64,000 nt of DNA from Shewanella salipaludis (GCF_012911865.1 NZ_JAAXYH010000003.1:283364-347363); one strand, 5' to 3'. Positions 31,655-41,142 are shown, counted from the first letter of the stretch. Notes: a model not told the origin generated them from the sequence alone. A program made the numbers and translations.

Positions 31655-32431
31655 CTAAATCTTGGTGCAGACAAACAAGGCATTGCCCGAGCGATCGCCA
31701 CCAAGCTCTGCGCCCCAGGGCACGATTCTTTGGTAATCGTGCTCGAAAATCTGCACCTCGAAATAGGGCGTCAGCAGGGCCTGCAGCTCACTGAAACTGG
31801 TCGCCACCATGGCATGAGTGTCTTGCCACTGCTCAGTCACCTCATCCCGGGTCTTGGCTATGCTGAGGTTCAGCGCCTGCTGCTCCCCCTCACCGCAATA
31901 ATGCCAACCGGATTCGAACACAAAGCGGCTGTCTTCAAACTCGGCGCTGTGCCTGACCGATGCCTTATTGTTGATCTTGTGCTTGTCGACACTGTTGAAA
32001 CAAAACAGTCCGCCGGCATTCAAGGCCCGGTGCGCGCTGGCGATGCAGGCCTCAAGGGCTTGGATACCGGCCGAATAATGGATGGAATACAGGAAGCAGG
32101 TGATGAGATCCACACTCTGCTCCAGGCAGAAAGCCGCCATGTCCTGCAGGCTGAAGTGTGCCTCTGGGCAGCGGCGCATGGCGATGTCCAGCATCGGCTG
32201 ATTGATATCCAGTCCGCCGCTCAGATAACCCAGGTCGATGAAATGCCTGACATGGGGGCCGGTGCCGCAGGCCAGATCCAGATGCTGGTTGCCGCCGTTG
32301 CCAAACAGCTGCGCCAGGCGATCTATGCCCTTGCTTTGCTGTTGGTAGTCTATGTCGCAACACATTAAATCATAGTAACAGGACAGATCCGTATAGAGGG
32401 CAGTGGAAGACATGGAATGTAAGGGGTGCAT
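31655..32431 (-). CDS. Class I SAM-dependent methyltransferase, substrate unknown
   Basis: A 258-residue cytoplasmic protein. LDLACGTGPHVRHF near residue 52 is motif I binding SAM; GGLDINQPML is the acidic strand-2 motif; LDITCFLY-like and ALNAGGLFCFN segments are motifs II/III. The second half is the beta-rich lid common to small-molecule methyltransferases. Start may be either ATG 32431 or ATG 32413 (MSSTALYTDL); neither has a good ribosome binding site. Alone on its strand, converging on phaC, so context gives no substrate. Confidence 0.85.
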   Translation of the reverse strand: MHPLHSMSSTALYTDLSCYYDLMCCDIDYQQQSKGIDRLAQLFGNGGNQHLDLACGTGPHVRHFIDLGYLSGGLDINQPMLDIAMRRCPEAHFSLQDMAAFCLEQSVDLITCFLYSIHYSAGIQALEACIASAHRALNAGGLFCFNSVDKHKINNKASVRHSAEFEDSRFVFESGWHYCGEGEQQALNLSIAKTRDEVTEQWQDTHAMVATSFSELQALLTPYFEVQIFEHDYQRIVPWGAELGGDRSGNALFVCTKI

Positions 32432-32701
32432 GGGGCAAGTTAGGGTGGCGCATCATATATCAGATAACGCAAATCACGAAGCGGCTCGTTAACACAGCTG
32501 CCGAGGGATGAGGCACGACAAAATAGGGACAGGCATAAGGCTTTTCCGATATTGGTTGCCTCCCGCCGCCGCTGCGCACGGATTTGAAATCCTATGGTCT
32601 TTTGGCTCTACTCCCGGACGCAGGTTTGTTAGAATCGGCAGCCTGCGAATAATGAGCATGCATCCGATGCAAGCTGCCAACACAAGCAACCAACCCAAGG
32701 A

Positions 32702-32956
32702 ATGAATGTGAATCCTATTATTGCCCTCTTGAAAGAACACAATATCAGCGACCAGCAAGTCAAGGCCCTGTTCCAGAGCCTCACGGAAAATCCCCTGATG
32801 GCCATGGGCACCCTGGGGCAGCTCGGCATCGCGCCGGAAAAACTGCAGGGACTCATGATGCAGGTGATGCAAAACCCTGGCCTCATCAAGGACGCAGTCG
32901 CCGAACTGGGACTGGATTTTGCCAAGGTGGAAGCCGCCAAGGCACAGATGAAGTAA
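32702..32956 (+). CDS. DUF2999 family protein
   Basis: A small helical protein of about 84 residues containing NPIIALLKEHNISDQQ and MAMGTLGQLGIAPEKLQGL, which I recognise as DUF2999, found in Shewanella and vibrios with no known role. AAGGA almost touches the ATG at 32702 but lies 7 nt before the in-frame GTG at 32708, so the true start is probably GTG 32708 (MNPII...). Monocistronic. Confidence 0.8.
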   Translation: MNVNPIIALLKEHNISDQQVKALFQSLTENPLMAMGTLGQLGIAPEKLQGLMMQVMQNPGLIKDAVAELGLDFAKVEAAKAQMK

Positions 32957-33000
32957 GGGTGTTTCGCCCCCACGCTTTTCGGCCTTGCGGTCGATAACGT

Positions 33001-33252
33001 CGTGGAATTCCATTCCACACCAGGGCAAGAAGGGGATCAACAGCAATCCCCCTCTTGCATCTCCCCGTGCCGCCCCACGAAGTTACATGCATTAGGTAGA
33101 TGCCTCATACTCCAGTGAAAATTGCCTAACGGCTCAGATGGGGCATCCCTGCCCCTCCGAGCCTTAGCCATCATCCATGATGGCTATTCGGCATTTTCAC
33201 CTGCGTATTTTGGCAACTTCGAAGGGGGATGGGTGTATTCCTCGGCAATTGG
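33001..33252. repeat. Modular intergenic repeat, copy 2
   Basis: The 70-bp block (33001-33070) matches 24801-24870 with three differences, two of which are complementary and preserve a hairpin. Two CATCC-core hairpins follow, GGGGCA/TGCCCC inside GGCTC/GAGCC (33131-33163) and AGCCATCAT/ATGATGGCT (33166-33185). The terminal block GCAACTTCGAAGGGGGAT is at 33213-33252. Confidence 0.8.
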
Positions 33253-33647
33253 CGTAGCTTTGATCGGACTGAATTATGCTTGCCCCAGCTTTCTGTCGCT
33301 TTTCGGGCAATGAATGCTTCAAGCTAGAAACAGAGCGGGGATAGCCTAAAGACTTTTGGAAAAACTAAGTAGTTACTGCTGGAACTGTACTTCAGCTTGG
33401 TACATCAGTTTCCACGTTGAGTCATGGCTAAAGGAAATATTGCTGTTACGCAAATTTTCGGGCATAGGAAATGAGCTACTGTTGTAAGCGACTGGTTTTA
33501 GGAGCAATCGAAATTATGCCGACTACTATGCTCCGCTCTGAACCTTACCACGGCACCATCTGCCGCCCTGTTGATCTTAAATGCCCACATCGCCCCCCAA
33601 CGGCCATAGGTACCGTGGTAGTGATGACGATAGATCAGGGAAAATTC
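33253..33647. other. Gene-free spacer
   Basis: No frame with a convincing start and ribosome binding site is seen on either strand; a 94-codon plus-strand frame here is antisense to the methylase end. Confidence 0.4.
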
Positions 33648-34319
33648 CTACGCTCCTACTTTATCTTGACAAAAACGTTCATTCAAGTGTTCATGTGCAG
33701 CACTAGAAATATCACATCCTATAGCATTTCGTCCGAGGTTTTTAGCGGCTATTAACCCTGAACCAGAGCCAAAGAATGGATCAACAACCAGCTCCCCTGG
33801 ACTTGAGCTTTGCTCAATTAGTATTTCTATCAGAGAGATTGGTTTCTCCGTTGGGTATCCATTATAAACTCGCTTGCATTGCAGGACATCGGGGATCCCG
33901 AGGTCATTCAGTTTTCTTTTTCCTTTTTCAAAGAAAAGGATAAATTCATACTTAGAACGATAATGGTAACCCATGCCAATACTAGTTTTATCCCAGACTA
34001 TCGGCTTCCAAAATTTGAAACCTACTTTCTCGGCGATAGGTTTGACCACAAACATAGTTTCTTGATCACAAAATAGGTAAAAATGAGAGTTCTTCTTCAG
34101 CACACGAAAAACTTCTCGAAAAAGATTCTCGAATCGTGAGTTAGGGAAAATCTCGAACCATTGGTTATTTGATGATTTACTTACTTTTAATCGAGTTGTC
34201 GTACCTATCTTTCTGTGTTTTTCGAGAGATTCATAGGGTGGGTCTGTGATGATCAAGTCGACACTCGCATCTGCAAGCGTCGAAAGCCAGTTAACTGCAT
34301 CGTCCTGAAATAAGTGCAT
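33648..34319 (-). CDS. DNA adenine-specific methyltransferase (beta class, N6/N4)
   Basis: A 223-residue enzyme with catalytic motif IV DPPY at 26-29 preceding the SAM-binding motif DPFFGSGSG at 180-188, the order of the beta class (N6_N4_Mtase). PIVWDK and GYPTEKP are further family segments. No cognate restriction gene is recognisable, so it is an orphan methylase or one half of a compact system with the adjacent zinc-ribbon gene, which ends 7 nt upstream. AT-rich relative to the backbone. Recognition sequence cannot be read. Confidence 0.9.
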   Translation of the reverse strand: MHLFQDDAVNWLSTLADASVDLIITDPPYESLEKHRKIGTTTRLKVSKSSNNQWFEIFPNSRFENLFREVFRVLKKNSHFYLFCDQETMFVVKPIAEKVGFKFWKPIVWDKTSIGMGYHYRSKYEFILFFEKGKRKLNDLGIPDVLQCKRVYNGYPTEKPISLIEILIEQSSSPGELVVDPFFGSGSGLIAAKNLGRNAIGCDISSAAHEHLNERFCQDKVGA

Positions 34320-34326
34320 CTGATTC

Positions 34327-34608
34327 CTAACTTAAAGTGCTACAAGATCTTCCACTCATATAAGTATTGGAAGGCTCTCCCGTTTCCAAGGCTCTACAAC
34401 CAATGCAGTAGCTTTGGTCGCCATCCGGATTTCTGGCCGTTACCCGTGCAGGCGTTTTGCCAAACTCCGCTGGATGCGGATGAAATACATGTTCGCTTCC
34501 ATTAGCTATTGAACAATGAGGACATGATTTAAACTTTTGCCCAGTTGTCGGATCAATTTTATGGATCATTCCGCTGTTAATTTTTTGTCCACAACAATTG
34601 CACTGCAT
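34327..34608 (-). CDS. Small zinc-ribbon protein paired with the DNA methylase
   Basis: A 93-residue protein from ATG 34608, which has AAGGAG at 7-nt spacing; the longer frame upstream is not used. It contains three CxxC pairs (CNCCGQ near residue 3, CPHC near 29, CIGC near 68) and HPHP. This suggests one or two zinc-binding ribbons. It ends 7 nt before the methylase start, so the two are co-transcribed. Function unknown; DNA binding or a nuclease accessory role is conceivable. Confidence 0.72.
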   Translation of the reverse strand: MQCNCCGQKINSGMIHKIDPTTGQKFKSCPHCSIANGSEHVFHPHPAEFGKTPARVTARNPDGDQSYCIGCRALETGEPSNTYMSGRSCSTLS

Positions 34609-34685
34609 AGAAAACTCCTTTTTATCTATTATTGACGAGTGGAAACATCCACAAGTCTTGATGCTAAAACTCTCCATCAACATTT

Positions 34686-34721
34686 CGCTGGGCGGGTGTT
34701 AGCGGGCTTTTAGCCTTCGAC
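34686..34721. repeat. Dispersed repeat fragment
   Basis: CGCTGGGCGGGTGTTAGCG followed by GCTTTTAGCCTTCGAC matches 27604-27639 closely. Confidence 0.55.
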
Positions 34722-34783
34722 AACTGGCCCAAAAATCACAAGTGCTCTTGTCATATGGCTGCCGTGTCGTTCGCTTCCAATGT

Positions 34784-35752
34784 TCATGATTTCAATGCAC
34801 CCAAGCGAAATGAGCGCCTCGCTTTGTTCAATACAGTGGCGGGATTACCATCATAGCTCCAAGGTTCTGCCGTATATAAGTGGCGGAATTTGAGTAGATG
34901 CTTGGTCGCAAGCAAACGAATATTGGCCTTATAGCCCAGATAGGCATAGACATTACTTGCCATGAGGCTCGAAAAGCGATCTTCGCTTTGCAAGCACAAA
35001 TCTGTCTTCTCTGCCGTAATCACTTCTTGATGTATGATTTCTTGCTTAAAGAAATAGCCATGAAAAGGCACATCATCCATGACATCAGATTGCCACTTTT
35101 CGATGTGTGCACATGGAATTAGCGCATTGTAATAGGGATCCTGTTTTGCCATTGAAAATGCAAAACCATACATTTCTTCATGACTTCCATGCCATTTATC
35201 ACTCAGGGCCACCAAGGTGCATATCGCCGCCCCCAGATGCCGGGTTCCTGCATCGACAATACGATAAAACACATCCAGGATTTCAGCACTGCCGGGACAA
35301 AAGCCGGCAAAGGTCTGCAGCAATCCGACATAGAGTTCGGCATCATCGGCACCGAGTTCCAGGGCTTGCATGAATAATGCGTGAGCATCACAACATCCTT
35401 GGTTGAATCTTTCTGCAACAGCATCAGGCAAATAATCGACAGTTAAGGCTCCTCGGATATCCCACGCTTGTGTCAGCTCAAAGCCACCACTGAATTGCAA
35501 TGCCAGATACGATGAACTGTTCCGGCGCCAGGCATCGTAGAGTTCGCGTTGCTTGAGCTTCTGTGGAATAGCGCACATAAGCAAATGACGCTCATCAACG
35601 GATAGGGCCGCATACTGCTCTTCAAACATAGCCCACTGTTTTTCATGCAAATAATGAATGAATTCATTAAAGCGCTGATAACCTAAAGTGGGATCGGGTT
35701 TAGCGCCAAAATCCATCCAACGCATCCCATAATAAACCAACCATTTAATCAT
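34784..35752 (-). CDS. DUF4034-like protein
   Basis: A 322-residue, helix-rich, Trp/Tyr-rich protein. KWHGSHEEMYGFAFSMA near residue 210 recalls the W-GSHE-FA motif of DUF4034 proteins, of unknown function and found in many gammaproteobacteria. The start at 35752 is preferred because AAAGGGACAG precedes it; the 22 upstream codons would add a membrane segment but have no ribosome binding site. No signal peptide with the chosen start. Alone on its strand. Family call moderate. Confidence 0.65.
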   Translation of the reverse strand: MIKWLVYYGMRWMDFGAKPDPTLGYQRFNEFIHYLHEKQWAMFEEQYAALSVDERHLLMCAIPQKLKQRELYDAWRRNSSSYLALQFSGGFELTQAWDIRGALTVDYLPDAVAERFNQGCCDAHALFMQALELGADDAELYVGLLQTFAGFCPGSAEILDVFYRIVDAGTRHLGAAICTLVALSDKWHGSHEEMYGFAFSMAKQDPYYNALIPCAHIEKWQSDVMDDVPFHGYFFKQEIIHQEVITAEKTDLCLQSEDRFSSLMASNVYAYLGYKANIRLLATKHLLKFRHLYTAEPWSYDGNPATVLNKARRSFRLGALKS

Positions 35753-35853
35753 TTCTGTCCCTTTAAACTTCCGGAATAGGTAAAAACACGCAGCATAAAT
35801 GAGGACCACAAAGGGCATTCGGTAGGATACGTTCCAGCTACCCCATGGAACTG

Positions 35854-36254
35854 CAGACAGGCTATCGTTCCGCGTGGCGGGCCATAAGCCCTTCGGCGTC
35901 CACTAAACGACTGAAACTCTTCAGTCGTTTGTCCTGCAGACACGCTACCGCCCATAACTTTGGCTGCCACAGAGCAATGTGAAACACCATTTCTAACACT
36001 GAAACAAGGAGTAACCTTACCTTAACCGCTTTTGGCAATAAGGTATTGATCTGCTGCATGAAGGAAGAGGGAGATGGAATATGCTGCGCTTCCATGCTGG
36101 AGAACGGCTCTAATACTCTTAAGGCATAGCGTCGACTGACGGCCATGCCCCCTTCCTTGAGACAACTTACGCATCGGCTTTAAGCCTGGTTAATCAAAGG
36201 CTAAAGATGCTTACTCGAAAACCAGACTACCCCAGGCGCACTGCATACGGCAAG
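35854..36254. repeat. ~400-bp dispersed repeat, copy 2
   Basis: Homologous to 27735-28129 throughout, with the stem-loop AACGACTGAA/TTCAGTCGTT conserved. A 94-codon minus-strand frame is open in this copy only, and is not treated as a gene. Confidence 0.75.
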
Positions 36255-36303
36255 CGGCTAATGTGTGAAAAACCGGCTGCAGCCTGCGGGGATAGAATAT
36301 GAC

Positions 36304-36639
36304 TTAACTTGGCTGGCGCAGTAAGGCTATCCAGTCATCCGGGTTGGCGAGGATAAACTGGTAACTGCGGCCATCCTTGAGGGTGATTTCAATGCCGTCC
36401 GAGGTCACTGGGAGTATGCCGCCGCCCTTGCCCCAACACTTTGTCACCTCGGCAATGGCAGCCAGTGCTATGCTGTAGGGCCCCAGGCCAAATTGCTTGT
36501 TGAATGCGCTGAAGTTCAGTGTCGTTGCCGTGAGCTGCAAGCTGCCGTCGGCCCTTGCTACCCCCTGCTGCACAGATGCCAGTGTCGACTTGATGATATC
36601 GCCGCCCTTTCCGCCAACGCCGGTTTGAGACATGTTCAT
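36304..36639 (-). CDS. Small GRAM/PH-like domain protein
   Basis: A 111-residue protein. A polar N-terminus is followed by LQLTATTLNFSAFNKQFGLGPYSIALAAI, VTKCWGKGGGILPV, GIEITLKDGRSYQFIL and a C-terminal helix. This strand-turn-strand pattern ending in an amphipathic helix is that of GRAM/PH-like folds. Role unknown. Single gene. Confidence 0.6.
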   Translation of the reverse strand: MNMSQTGVGGKGGDIIKSTLASVQQGVARADGSLQLTATTLNFSAFNKQFGLGPYSIALAAIAEVTKCWGKGGGILPVTSDGIEITLKDGRSYQFILANPDDWIALLRQPS

Positions 36640-36947
36640 GTTTACATTCCCTATAAAATCAATCCTGTAAGATTAACCCATGCAAGAGTCAAGGCTGCAA
36701 GCGCCAAGGCTGCCGAGCCCAGGCATTATTTATAACACTGGAACCTTTGCCCAGGCAAACCCGAGCCCAGGACTATGCAAGCTCATCCACACACCACTGC
36801 CGCCCAGGCCATGGCCAGACATGGGCTGGCCCCTCGGCGCCGACGCATTATTGCCCCGGCCCGGGCGGTTAAGTCTTTTATGAATTATTGGCTCTGCTAT
36901 ACTCACAGCCCCGAAATACCCAGGCATTTCATAGGTGAGTGCAGAGC
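36640..36947. other. Spacer upstream of rlhA with a candidate -10
   Basis: No gene. TATACT at 36898-36903 is a good -10, with TTTTAT 16 nt upstream as a poor -35, and fits an rlhA promoter about 40 nt before the start. Confidence 0.4.
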
Positions 36948-38888
36948 ATGTCCACAATGTCCCAGATAGGCGTTGAAGTCTTTCATCCCGGCCAGGCGGC
37001 CACGAACGAATCCGATCCCCGGCAGCAGACTGCGCCGGTACAGCTGGCCGACAACAGGCTGGAGCTGCTGGCCCCGGCCAAGAATGCCGACTATGGCATA
37101 GAGGCCATACGCCACGGTGCCGATGCCGTCTATATAGGTGGCCCTGCCTTCGGTGCCCGACATACCGCCGGCAACAGCGTCGAGGATATCGCCCGCCTGT
37201 GTGCATTCGCCCACCGCTATCATGCCCAGGTCTTTGTCACCTTCAACACCATCTTGCTCGATGATGAGCTGGAAGAGGCCAGGCAGCTGATCTGGACCGT
37301 CTATGAGGCCGGGGCCGATGCCATCATAGTGCAGGATCTTGGGCTGCTGGAGCTGGAGTTGCCGCCCATAGCGCTGCACGCCAGTACCCAGATGGACAAC
37401 AGAGTGCCGGCCAAGGTGGCCTTCCTCGAGCATGTGGGTTTTTCCCAGGTGGTACTGGCGCGGGAGCTGAGCCTGAAGCAGATCCGTGCCGTCGCCGCCG
37501 AGACCCAAATGCGGCTGGAGTTCTTCGTCCACGGCGCCCTCTGTGTGGCCTACAGCGGCCAATGCTATATCAGTGAGGCCTATACAGATCGCAGCGCCAA
37601 CCGCGGCGAGTGTTCCCAGCAATGCCGTATGCCGGGCAACCTCAAGACACGCCAGGGCGAGGTGATAGCCAGTAATGATCACATGCTGTCGCTCAAGGAC
37701 AACAACCAGACAGACAACCTGGAGACGCTGATCGATGCCGGCATTCGCTCCTTCAAGATAGAGGGCCGTCTCAAAGATCTGAGCTACGTCAAGAACGTCA
37801 CCGCCCATTACCGCCAGCAGCTGGACGCCATCATGGCCCGCCGCCCCGAGTTCCAGAGTGCCTCCCACGGCCGCTGCAGCTACAACTTCACCCCGGATCC
37901 CGACAAGAGCTTCAACCGCGGCAAGACGGACTACTTCGTGCATGAGCGCAAGCCGGGGATCAGCGATTTCCGTACCCCCAAGTATCTGGGGCTGGACGTG
38001 GGCAAGGTCAGCAAGATAGGCAAGGATTACATAGTGGTGGACTCGGATGTCGAGTTTCATAACGGGGATGGCCTGGGCTATTTTGCCGCCAACTACCAGC
38101 AGGCACGGCTGTCGGACGACAAGCTGTCGGGTTTCAGGGTTAACCGCGCCGAGGGCAAGACCCTGTACCTCCCCCAGGTACCCAAAGACTTGCAGTTGGG
38201 CGCGACTCTGTACCGCAACAAAGATCAGGCCTTCGAGGCGCTGCTGGCCAAGGAGTCGGCCGAGCGCTTGCTGACACTGGATTTTCACCTCGCAGATCGC
38301 GATGGCGGCCTGGCGCTCACGGCCGCCGACCGCTATGGCCACAGCGTGACAGTCCATGCCGACTTCGACAAGCAGCAGGCCAAAGATCTCGAGCGCAACC
38401 GCGATTCGCTGACAAAAAACCTCGGCAAGCTGGGCAACACGGATTATCAGCTGGGCGAGGTGACACTCGGCGATGCGGCGGCGGTGTTTGTGCCGGCCTC
38501 GGTGCTCAACGGCCTGCGACGCGAGGCCGTCGAGGCGCTGGATAAGGCCCGCATCCAGGGCTATCTCAGGCCTACCCCATGGCAGCGGGACGACAGCGCC
38601 CGCTTCCCCCAGCGCAGCCTCACCTATCTTGGCAACGTCGCCAACCAGAAGGCCAAGGATTTCTACACCCGCCACGGGGTGGTGTCGATTCGCGATGCCT
38701 ACGAGGTACGGCCGGTGAAGGGCGATGCGCCGCTGATGATCACCAAGCACTGCATTCGCTACAGCTACAATATGTGTCCCAAGGAAGTCCCGGGGATCAA
38801 GGCAGATCCGCTGGAGATGGAGTTGGGTGGCAAGCAGTTCAAGCTGGTATTCGACTGCCACAAGTGCGAGATGCTGCTGGTAGGCTAA
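36948..38888 (+). CDS. rlhA: 23S rRNA 5-hydroxycytidine synthase (RlhA/YdcP, peptidase U32 family)
   Basis: Makes 5-hydroxycytidine in 23S rRNA with an Fe-S cluster and prephenate. The 646-residue length matches RlhA rather than the shorter TrhP. ELLAPAKNADYGIEAIRHGADAVYIG opens the U32 domain. FFVHGALCVAYSGQCYIS and GECSQQCRMP provide clustered cysteines. A middle DUF3656-type domain and a C-terminal SYNMCPKE...DCHKCEM pair follow. The ATG at 36948 is chosen over GTG 36939 because GGTGAG is 8 nt away. A strong terminator follows. Confidence 0.92.
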   Translation: MSTMSQIGVEVFHPGQAATNESDPRQQTAPVQLADNRLELLAPAKNADYGIEAIRHGADAVYIGGPAFGARHTAGNSVEDIARLCAFAHRYHAQVFVTFNTILLDDELEEARQLIWTVYEAGADAIIVQDLGLLELELPPIALHASTQMDNRVPAKVAFLEHVGFSQVVLARELSLKQIRAVAAETQMRLEFFVHGALCVAYSGQCYISEAYTDRSANRGECSQQCRMPGNLKTRQGEVIASNDHMLSLKDNNQTDNLETLIDAGIRSFKIEGRLKDLSYVKNVTAHYRQQLDAIMARRPEFQSASHGRCSYNFTPDPDKSFNRGKTDYFVHERKPGISDFRTPKYLGLDVGKVSKIGKDYIVVDSDVEFHNGDGLGYFAANYQQARLSDDKLSGFRVNRAEGKTLYLPQVPKDLQLGATLYRNKDQAFEALLAKESAERLLTLDFHLADRDGGLALTAADRYGHSVTVHADFDKQQAKDLERNRDSLTKNLGKLGNTDYQLGEVTLGDAAAVFVPASVLNGLRREAVEALDKARIQGYLRPTPWQRDDSARFPQRSLTYLGNVANQKAKDFYTRHGVVSIRDAYEVRPVKGDAPLMITKHCIRYSYNMCPKEVPGIKADPLEMELGGKQFKLVFDCHKCEMLLVG

Positions 38889-38948
38889 CCCCAGTCCCAT
38901 GTTTGGGCATGGGTATGGGCTCGGGCATGAGTCAGGGCCAGACCTGAG

Positions 38949-38984
38949 AAAGCCCGGGGACGAGCCGTCGTCCCCGGGCTTTTT
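38949..38984 (+). terminator. Rho-independent terminator after rlhA
   Basis: A 15-bp stem (AAAGCCCGGGGACGA with its complement) and GCCG loop followed by T-run. Confidence 0.95.
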
Positions 38985-39328
38985 GTTATCACTCACACTG
39001 GCCGCAATATATTCATTCCAGCGATGCAGATCTCAAAAACGCCTGAACTCAGAGCGCGCCTCTTCTATCTGAGCGCAGCTTGGTTAGGTTAATTGCCTGT
39101 GACGTCCGGTGGTGACCTCATACTCAACGCATGGTTTAAGTATTTTATTATTGCCGGGATCCATGAACGCTTATTTTCGATCTGATTGACTAATAGCATT
39201 CCCGTTGATAATTTACCCTTCTTTAAGACCGAGTCACAATAACAACTCCCCGAAGTAACACTCGTCATAAAGCAGAACCAGCCGATGCGGGTGTGATATG
39301 GATGCCAACAATTTAATGGATTAACGCA
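38985..39328. other. Gene-free spacer upstream of the lipoprotein
   Basis: No credible frame is seen. It probably carries the promoter of the downstream lipoprotein gene, but no good -35/-10 pair can be singled out. Confidence 0.35.
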
Positions 39329-39850
39329 ATGAAAAAACTTATCTTATGCACCCTTGTCTTAAGTATTTCCGCCTGTAAGAGTACAGATATAAGAACCATA
39401 GCCGACTCTGTCTCGGATATTGCCGGGATCGCCGAAAGTGGCAGCACAGGCGGTGGTTCTGTACCAGGCTACCAACACCCGAGCCAACAATACTCGACCA
39501 GCTCGACACCATTCTATATTACCGACAATACCAAGATGAATCCTGAACTTGGCGCCATACGTTCTATTACCCAGGAAAAGAATCCCAAGGGCATGACCAT
39601 GGTGAGAGTGGTGGCTTATCATCAAGACAGCGGCGCGGCGATGGACAGTAAAAGCTATTTCTATGCGGTTGACGCTAACGGTTGGCTGAAAGAGGATGCG
39701 GTGACGTCTTTTTACCCGAAAGCCATCAATATTAACAGCGGTGTTTATTATCTGAAGGCCGAGGCCAGGGACGGCGGTGATTTTTATACCTCCGGCATGG
39801 TGACCTTGGCCAGAGGCGTCACCAACGTGGTGACCATAGAACTCCAATAA
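39329..39850 (+). CDS. Predicted lipoprotein, unknown function
   Basis: A 173-residue protein with lipoprotein signal ending in the lipobox LSISAC (Cys 16). After a Gly/Ser-rich linker the rest looks like a beta-sandwich domain (SITQEKNPKGMTMVRVVAYH, YYLKAEARDGGDFYTSG, NVVTIEL). A single terminator follows. No family recognised. Localisation by signal sequence: inner or outer membrane, with Ser-Thr after the Cys not giving an Asp retention signal. Confidence 0.75.
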   Translation: MKKLILCTLVLSISACKSTDIRTIADSVSDIAGIAESGSTGGGSVPGYQHPSQQYSTSSTPFYITDNTKMNPELGAIRSITQEKNPKGMTMVRVVAYHQDSGAAMDSKSYFYAVDANGWLKEDAVTSFYPKAININSGVYYLKAEARDGGDFYTSGMVTLARGVTNVVTIELQ

Positions 39851-39886
39851 GCACTCGAGTTCGAGCAGATTTAATTGCCTCAATTC

Positions 39887-39913
39887 AATAAGTGGACCCA
39901 GGGTCCACTTATT
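39887..39913 (+). terminator. Rho-independent terminator after the lipoprotein gene
   Basis: Stem AATAAGTGGACCC/GGGTCCACTTATT with a 1-nt loop, then TTT. The rest of the 310-nt gap to the next gene holds only short imperfect repeats around TCAACCGGCT. Confidence 0.92.
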
Positions 39914-40160
39914 TTTGCCTGCCTATCCTGTCGCAGTTCTGAAATAACCGGGCCCAAGCCCCTTTCATCCATGCAGCACTCAGGCTGCAAAGGTGAATAG
40001 ATAAAAAATCAGGCTCCACTCCTTTGCTCGATCAACCGGCTCAATTAACCGATTCAATCAAGTGCTTGAATCAACCGGCTTTGGGCAGCACAAAGTCGGG
40101 TCTGGGCAGCTTGTCCAGGATGCCTGACAGTATGCGTCTAATCAGGGCAAAACCTTGGAT

Positions 40161-40673
40161 TCAGGATTGAAACGGCATGGCGCCAAGGTAATCCTTCTTG
40201 CCCAGGTCGACGCCGTTATGGCGCAGGATGGCGTAGGCCGTGGTGACGTGGAAATAGAAGTTGGGGATCGCATTTTCTATGGCGAACTCGTAGCCCATGA
40301 GGTACTTGCCTTCCCAGCGGGGTTGGGAGACGTGGATAGCGGCGGCATTGGCAAAATCGGCCTCGCTGAAACCGCTGAGATAGTCGAGCACAGAGGCGAT
40401 GCGCGCCTGCAGCTCGTCCAAGCTGGTTTCATTGTCTTCATGCTTGGGCACGGAATCCAGCTTGCCGGTCAGGCGAGCCACGCCTATCTTGGCTATGTCG
40501 CAGGCGATCTGTACCTGGCGCGTCAGGTTGAATTGATCCGGCGCCAGACGCGCGTTGAGCAATACTTCCATATCCACCTTCTTGTGGTGGGCGAAGGCCC
40601 TGCCTTCTTCGAGAATATTGCTCAAATTTTTCAGCATCTTGCTAAATTGCACAACGGTGAGATCATAAAGCAT
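40161..40673 (-). CDS. DUF1993 family protein (DinB-like four-helix bundle)
   Basis: A 170-residue cytoplasmic protein starting MLYDLTVVQFSKMLKNLSNIL. Features AFAHHKKVDMEVLLNARLAPDQF, LMGYEFAIENAIPNFYFHVTTAYAILRHNGVDLGKKDYLG are diagnostic of DUF1993, related to DinB-like helical bundles. Function unknown. Single gene. Confidence 0.88.
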   Translation of the reverse strand: MLYDLTVVQFSKMLKNLSNILEEGRAFAHHKKVDMEVLLNARLAPDQFNLTRQVQIACDIAKIGVARLTGKLDSVPKHEDNETSLDELQARIASVLDYLSGFSEADFANAAAIHVSQPRWEGKYLMGYEFAIENAIPNFYFHVTTAYAILRHNGVDLGKKDYLGAMPFQS

Positions 40674-40863
40674 GGCATAGCCCTCAGTGTGGAACGCGAC
40701 AGAAACACGACCTTAAATTATTTGGCGACGCAGCCGATTATTGCAACCTGCACATGAAAGAATTGGGGCTCACGCATTCAGGCGGCAACGCCAGCGGCCA
40801 TGAAGTTGCTACCTGAGAGTATCGGCCAATTGACCGCAGAACAGATCAAGGCATGCCGGACAA

Positions 40864-41142
40864 TCAGGCAAACTTGCTCAGCAGCTTGAGCACTATGCCG
40901 CCGAAACTTTCGGCATTGGCGACTATCTGGTTGACTTTGGTATTTTCTGATGCGGATGACTTCACTATGTTCATCAGCTCATTGAGCTTCTGCACATCTG
41001 CGGGTTCGGGAAACAACTGTTGCACTTCCGCGTCCGTCATGCCCGTCAGGGAGGTTATTTGGGGGGCGAGTTTGGCATCTGCCTTGGCCGCGCTGTCCGC
41101 AATCGCCTTGTCTATATCCAGATCATCCAAATTGACTGGCAT
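40864..41142 (-). CDS. Small helical protein, unknown, downstream of a lipoprotein
   Basis: A 92-residue protein with acidic N-terminus (NLDDLDIDKAIADS) and helical remainder ending IVLKLLSKFA. GGCGAC with AAGGAGGCGAC just upstream of the ATG is a very strong Shine-Dalgarno. It starts 33 nt after the lipoprotein stop, so the two are one operon. No signal peptide and no known family. A partner role for the lipoprotein is an inference. Confidence 0.72.
   Translation of the reverse strand: MPVNLDDLDIDKAIADSAAKADAKLAPQITSLTGMTDAEVQQLFPEPADVQKLNELMNIVKSSASENTKVNQIVANAESFGGIVLKLLSKFA

Noticed and set aside
33471..33755. 94-codon plus-strand frame
   Set aside because: Runs antisense into the DNA methylase end and has no start signals.
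35862..36146. 94-codon minus-strand frame in the ~400-bp repeat
   Set aside because: Not open in the other copy at 27735-28129, so probably not a gene.
36903..38996. 697-codon minus-strand frame opposite rlhA
   Set aside because: Shadow frame; rlhA on the plus strand has all conserved motifs.
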